Shown here piece by piece: positions 48,102-49,230 of a stretch of DNA of 49,230 bases. The notes beneath the pieces were generated by a model that saw nothing but the letters and a program-made list of their open reading frames with translations, did not search any database and was not told the DNA's origin. The position numbers and the translations under genes were made by a program. Every line of letters starts with the position of its first letter. Position 1 is the stretch's first letter. This DNA is from JAHEME01 sp034435035 (GTDB lineage: Bacteria; Chloroflexota; Anaerolineae; Aggregatilineales; UBA3940). Location: NCBI GenBank assembly GCA_034435035.1, contig DAOTXW010000002.1, positions 1 through 49,230 of the forward strand, written 5' to 3'.

Positions 48102-49230
48102 TCAGCTAAACCGCTGCAGGGCGTGGAAGATCGCCTGCGCGCCGAAGTCCAGCGCCTCCACCGGGATGCGCTCATCGGCGGCGTGGATGGTTGACCAGAT
48201 ATCCAGACCGTCCGGCAGGTCGATCGGCAGGAAGCCGTAGGTCTGGATGCCCAGCCGGGAGAAGAAGCGCCCATCGGTGACGCCGCTCAGGATGTACGGG
48301 ATGGGGATGCCCGCTGGATCGGCCTCGCGCAGGATGTCCGCCAGCGTCCCGAACAACCCCATGTCGGCCTCGACCGGGCCGGGATCATAGACCATCACCT
48401 GCATGTCGATCGCGCCGCCGATGATGGCCTGCAGTTCGCGCAGCATATCCTCCGGCGCAAAGCCCGGCAGCAGGCGCGAGTCCATATCGACTACGATCTC
48501 GGAAGGGATGACATTGAGCTGCGACCCGCCGTGAAAGACGGTGGCGTTGACCGTGTGACGCAGCAGCGCTTCCAGCCCGCGCCCCAGCATCGGATCCAGC
48601 GAGTCCAGCACGGCGTCTGTCATGGCCGGGTCGAGCAGGGAGAGCAGGGCAGCGGCCTCCGGCGGAGACAGCTCACGGGCGATGGTTTCGATCATCAGGC
48701 GCACGGGCGGGGTGATGTGCACCGGCAGGCGGTGGCGGTCCAGCGCGGTGAGCATCTCGCCCAGCCGGGCTGCCGCCCCACCCCGGGTCGGGACCGAAGC
48801 GTGCCCGCCCGGTCCGCGCACCGTGGCCCGCAGCGAGCAGGTCTGCTTTTCGCCCACGGTGATCGTGTAGAACTTGCGCCCGCCGACATAGATCGGGTAG
48901 CCGCCGAACTCGCCGATCGCGTAGCGGACGCCCGCAAACAGGCCGGGATGCTCCTCGACCAGGAACCGCGCCCCGTAGATGCCATCCATCTCCTCATCGG
49001 GCACGATGCACAGGATCACATCGCCCGGCAGGCTGGTTCCTTCTGCGTGTGCACGCAGAAAGGCCGCGGTCATCATGGCAACCCCGCCCTTCATATCAAG
49101 TGCGCCGCGCCCCCAGATGAATCCGTCGGCGATCTCGCCGCTGAAAGGCGGGTGCGTCCAGTCCTGGCCCTTCGTCGAGACCACATCCACGTGTCCGTAC
49201 AGCAGCAGCGGGGCCGCGCGGCCCCGCCCC
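48102..49230 (-). CDS. M20-family metallopeptidase (ArgE/DapE type), 5' end cut by window edge
   Basis: The visible 376 codons cover most of a di-zinc amidohydrolase. The metal ligands are His and Asp in LLLYGHVDVV and Asp in GRGALDMKGG. The catalytic Glu pair is VPDEEMDG. A later Glu is in AIGEFGG and the final His in STIHAADERIP. The dimerisation domain has GPGGHASVPTRGG. The frame continues to the right edge with no start codon seen; the first M20 strand lies there, so roughly 60 to 90 N-terminal residues are missing. Substrates could be N-acyl amino acids or dipeptides. The C-terminal stop is 3 bases before the PlsY-like start. Confidence 0.92.
   Translation of the reverse strand, partial: GRGRAAPLLLYGHVDVVSTKGQDWTHPPFSGEIADGFIWGRGALDMKGGVAMMTAAFLRAHAEGTSLPGDVILCIVPDEEMDGIYGARFLVEEHPGLFAGVRYAIGEFGGYPIYVGGRKFYTITVGEKQTCSLRATVRGPGGHASVPTRGGAAARLGEMLTALDRHRLPVHITPPVRLMIETIARELSPPEAAALLSLLDPAMTDAVLDSLDPMLGRGLEALLRHTVNATVFHGGSQLNVIPSEIVVDMDSRLLPGFAPEDMLRELQAIIGGAIDMQVMVYDPGPVEADMGLFGTLADILREADPAGIPIPYILSGVTDGRFFSRLGIQTYGFLPIDLPDGLDIWSTIHAADERIPVEALDFGAQAIFHALQRFS

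Overview
The window is a dense, high-GC stretch of bacterial chromosome. It holds 41 supported protein genes, two of them cut by the window edges. I saw no rRNA, tRNA, CRISPR array, insertion sequence or prophage. Several features suggest a Chloroflexota (Anaerolineae-like) genome: many exported proteins carry Thr/Pro linkers, the sigma-A type promoters are often extended -10 elements, a Trp-specific T-box precedes the trp genes, and the housekeeping genes are organised as in that phylum. This placement is inference from gene style and was not confirmed by any search.

Layout, left to right. Positions 1-5030 (minus): a Pro/Ala-rich unknown, threonine aldolase, a nitrilase-fold protein that has lost its catalytic Cys, rho, and an aldo/keto reductase that shares a transcript with rho behind a long leader. 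Positions 5503-13683 (plus): a family 2 glycosyltransferase, then a TTGACA-N17-TATCAT promoter, a Trp T-box and trpDCFBA (no trpE or trpG), an S9 peptidase and a peroxiredoxin. Positions 13691-16248 (minus): phosphoglucose isomerase and a DUF1295 membrane enzyme. Positions 16413-19516 (plus): a class V aminotransferase coupled to a short phosphoglycerate dehydrogenase (serine synthesis), then panB.

Positions 19581-24071: an unrecognised 426-residue protein, a CocE-type serine hydrolase, and a membrane/coiled-coil protein with an A9 run. Positions 24211-31262 (minus): a complete peptide-type ABC importer (binding lipoprotein, two permeases, two ATPases) preceded by a sarcosine-oxidase-like flavoenzyme with the covalent-FAD Cys. 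Positions 31377-37236 (plus): two related membrane proteins, an HEWTH metalloprotease, prmC, a YrdC/Sua5 protein and a Cys-rich membrane ferredoxin.

Positions 37317-43920 (minus): a four-repeat SH3b exported protein, a PP2C phosphatase, and an ABC exporter operon (Yip1-like membrane protein, ATPase, TIG/CARDB exported protein, MacB/FtsX permease). Positions 44074-49230 (minus): a lipoprotein, a SAM methyltransferase, an NAD-dependent epimerase, a PlsY-like protein with altered signature motifs, and an M20 peptidase running off the right edge.

The main systems are amino-acid synthesis (Trp, Ser), pantothenate, peptide uptake and breakdown (S9, CocE, M20, ABC importer), an envelope-linked ABC exporter, and several families I could not name. 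The most unusual items are the Gly-for-Cys nitrilase homologue, the apparent ATT start of oppD, the metalloprotease next to tandem paralogous membrane proteins, and the altered PlsY signature.
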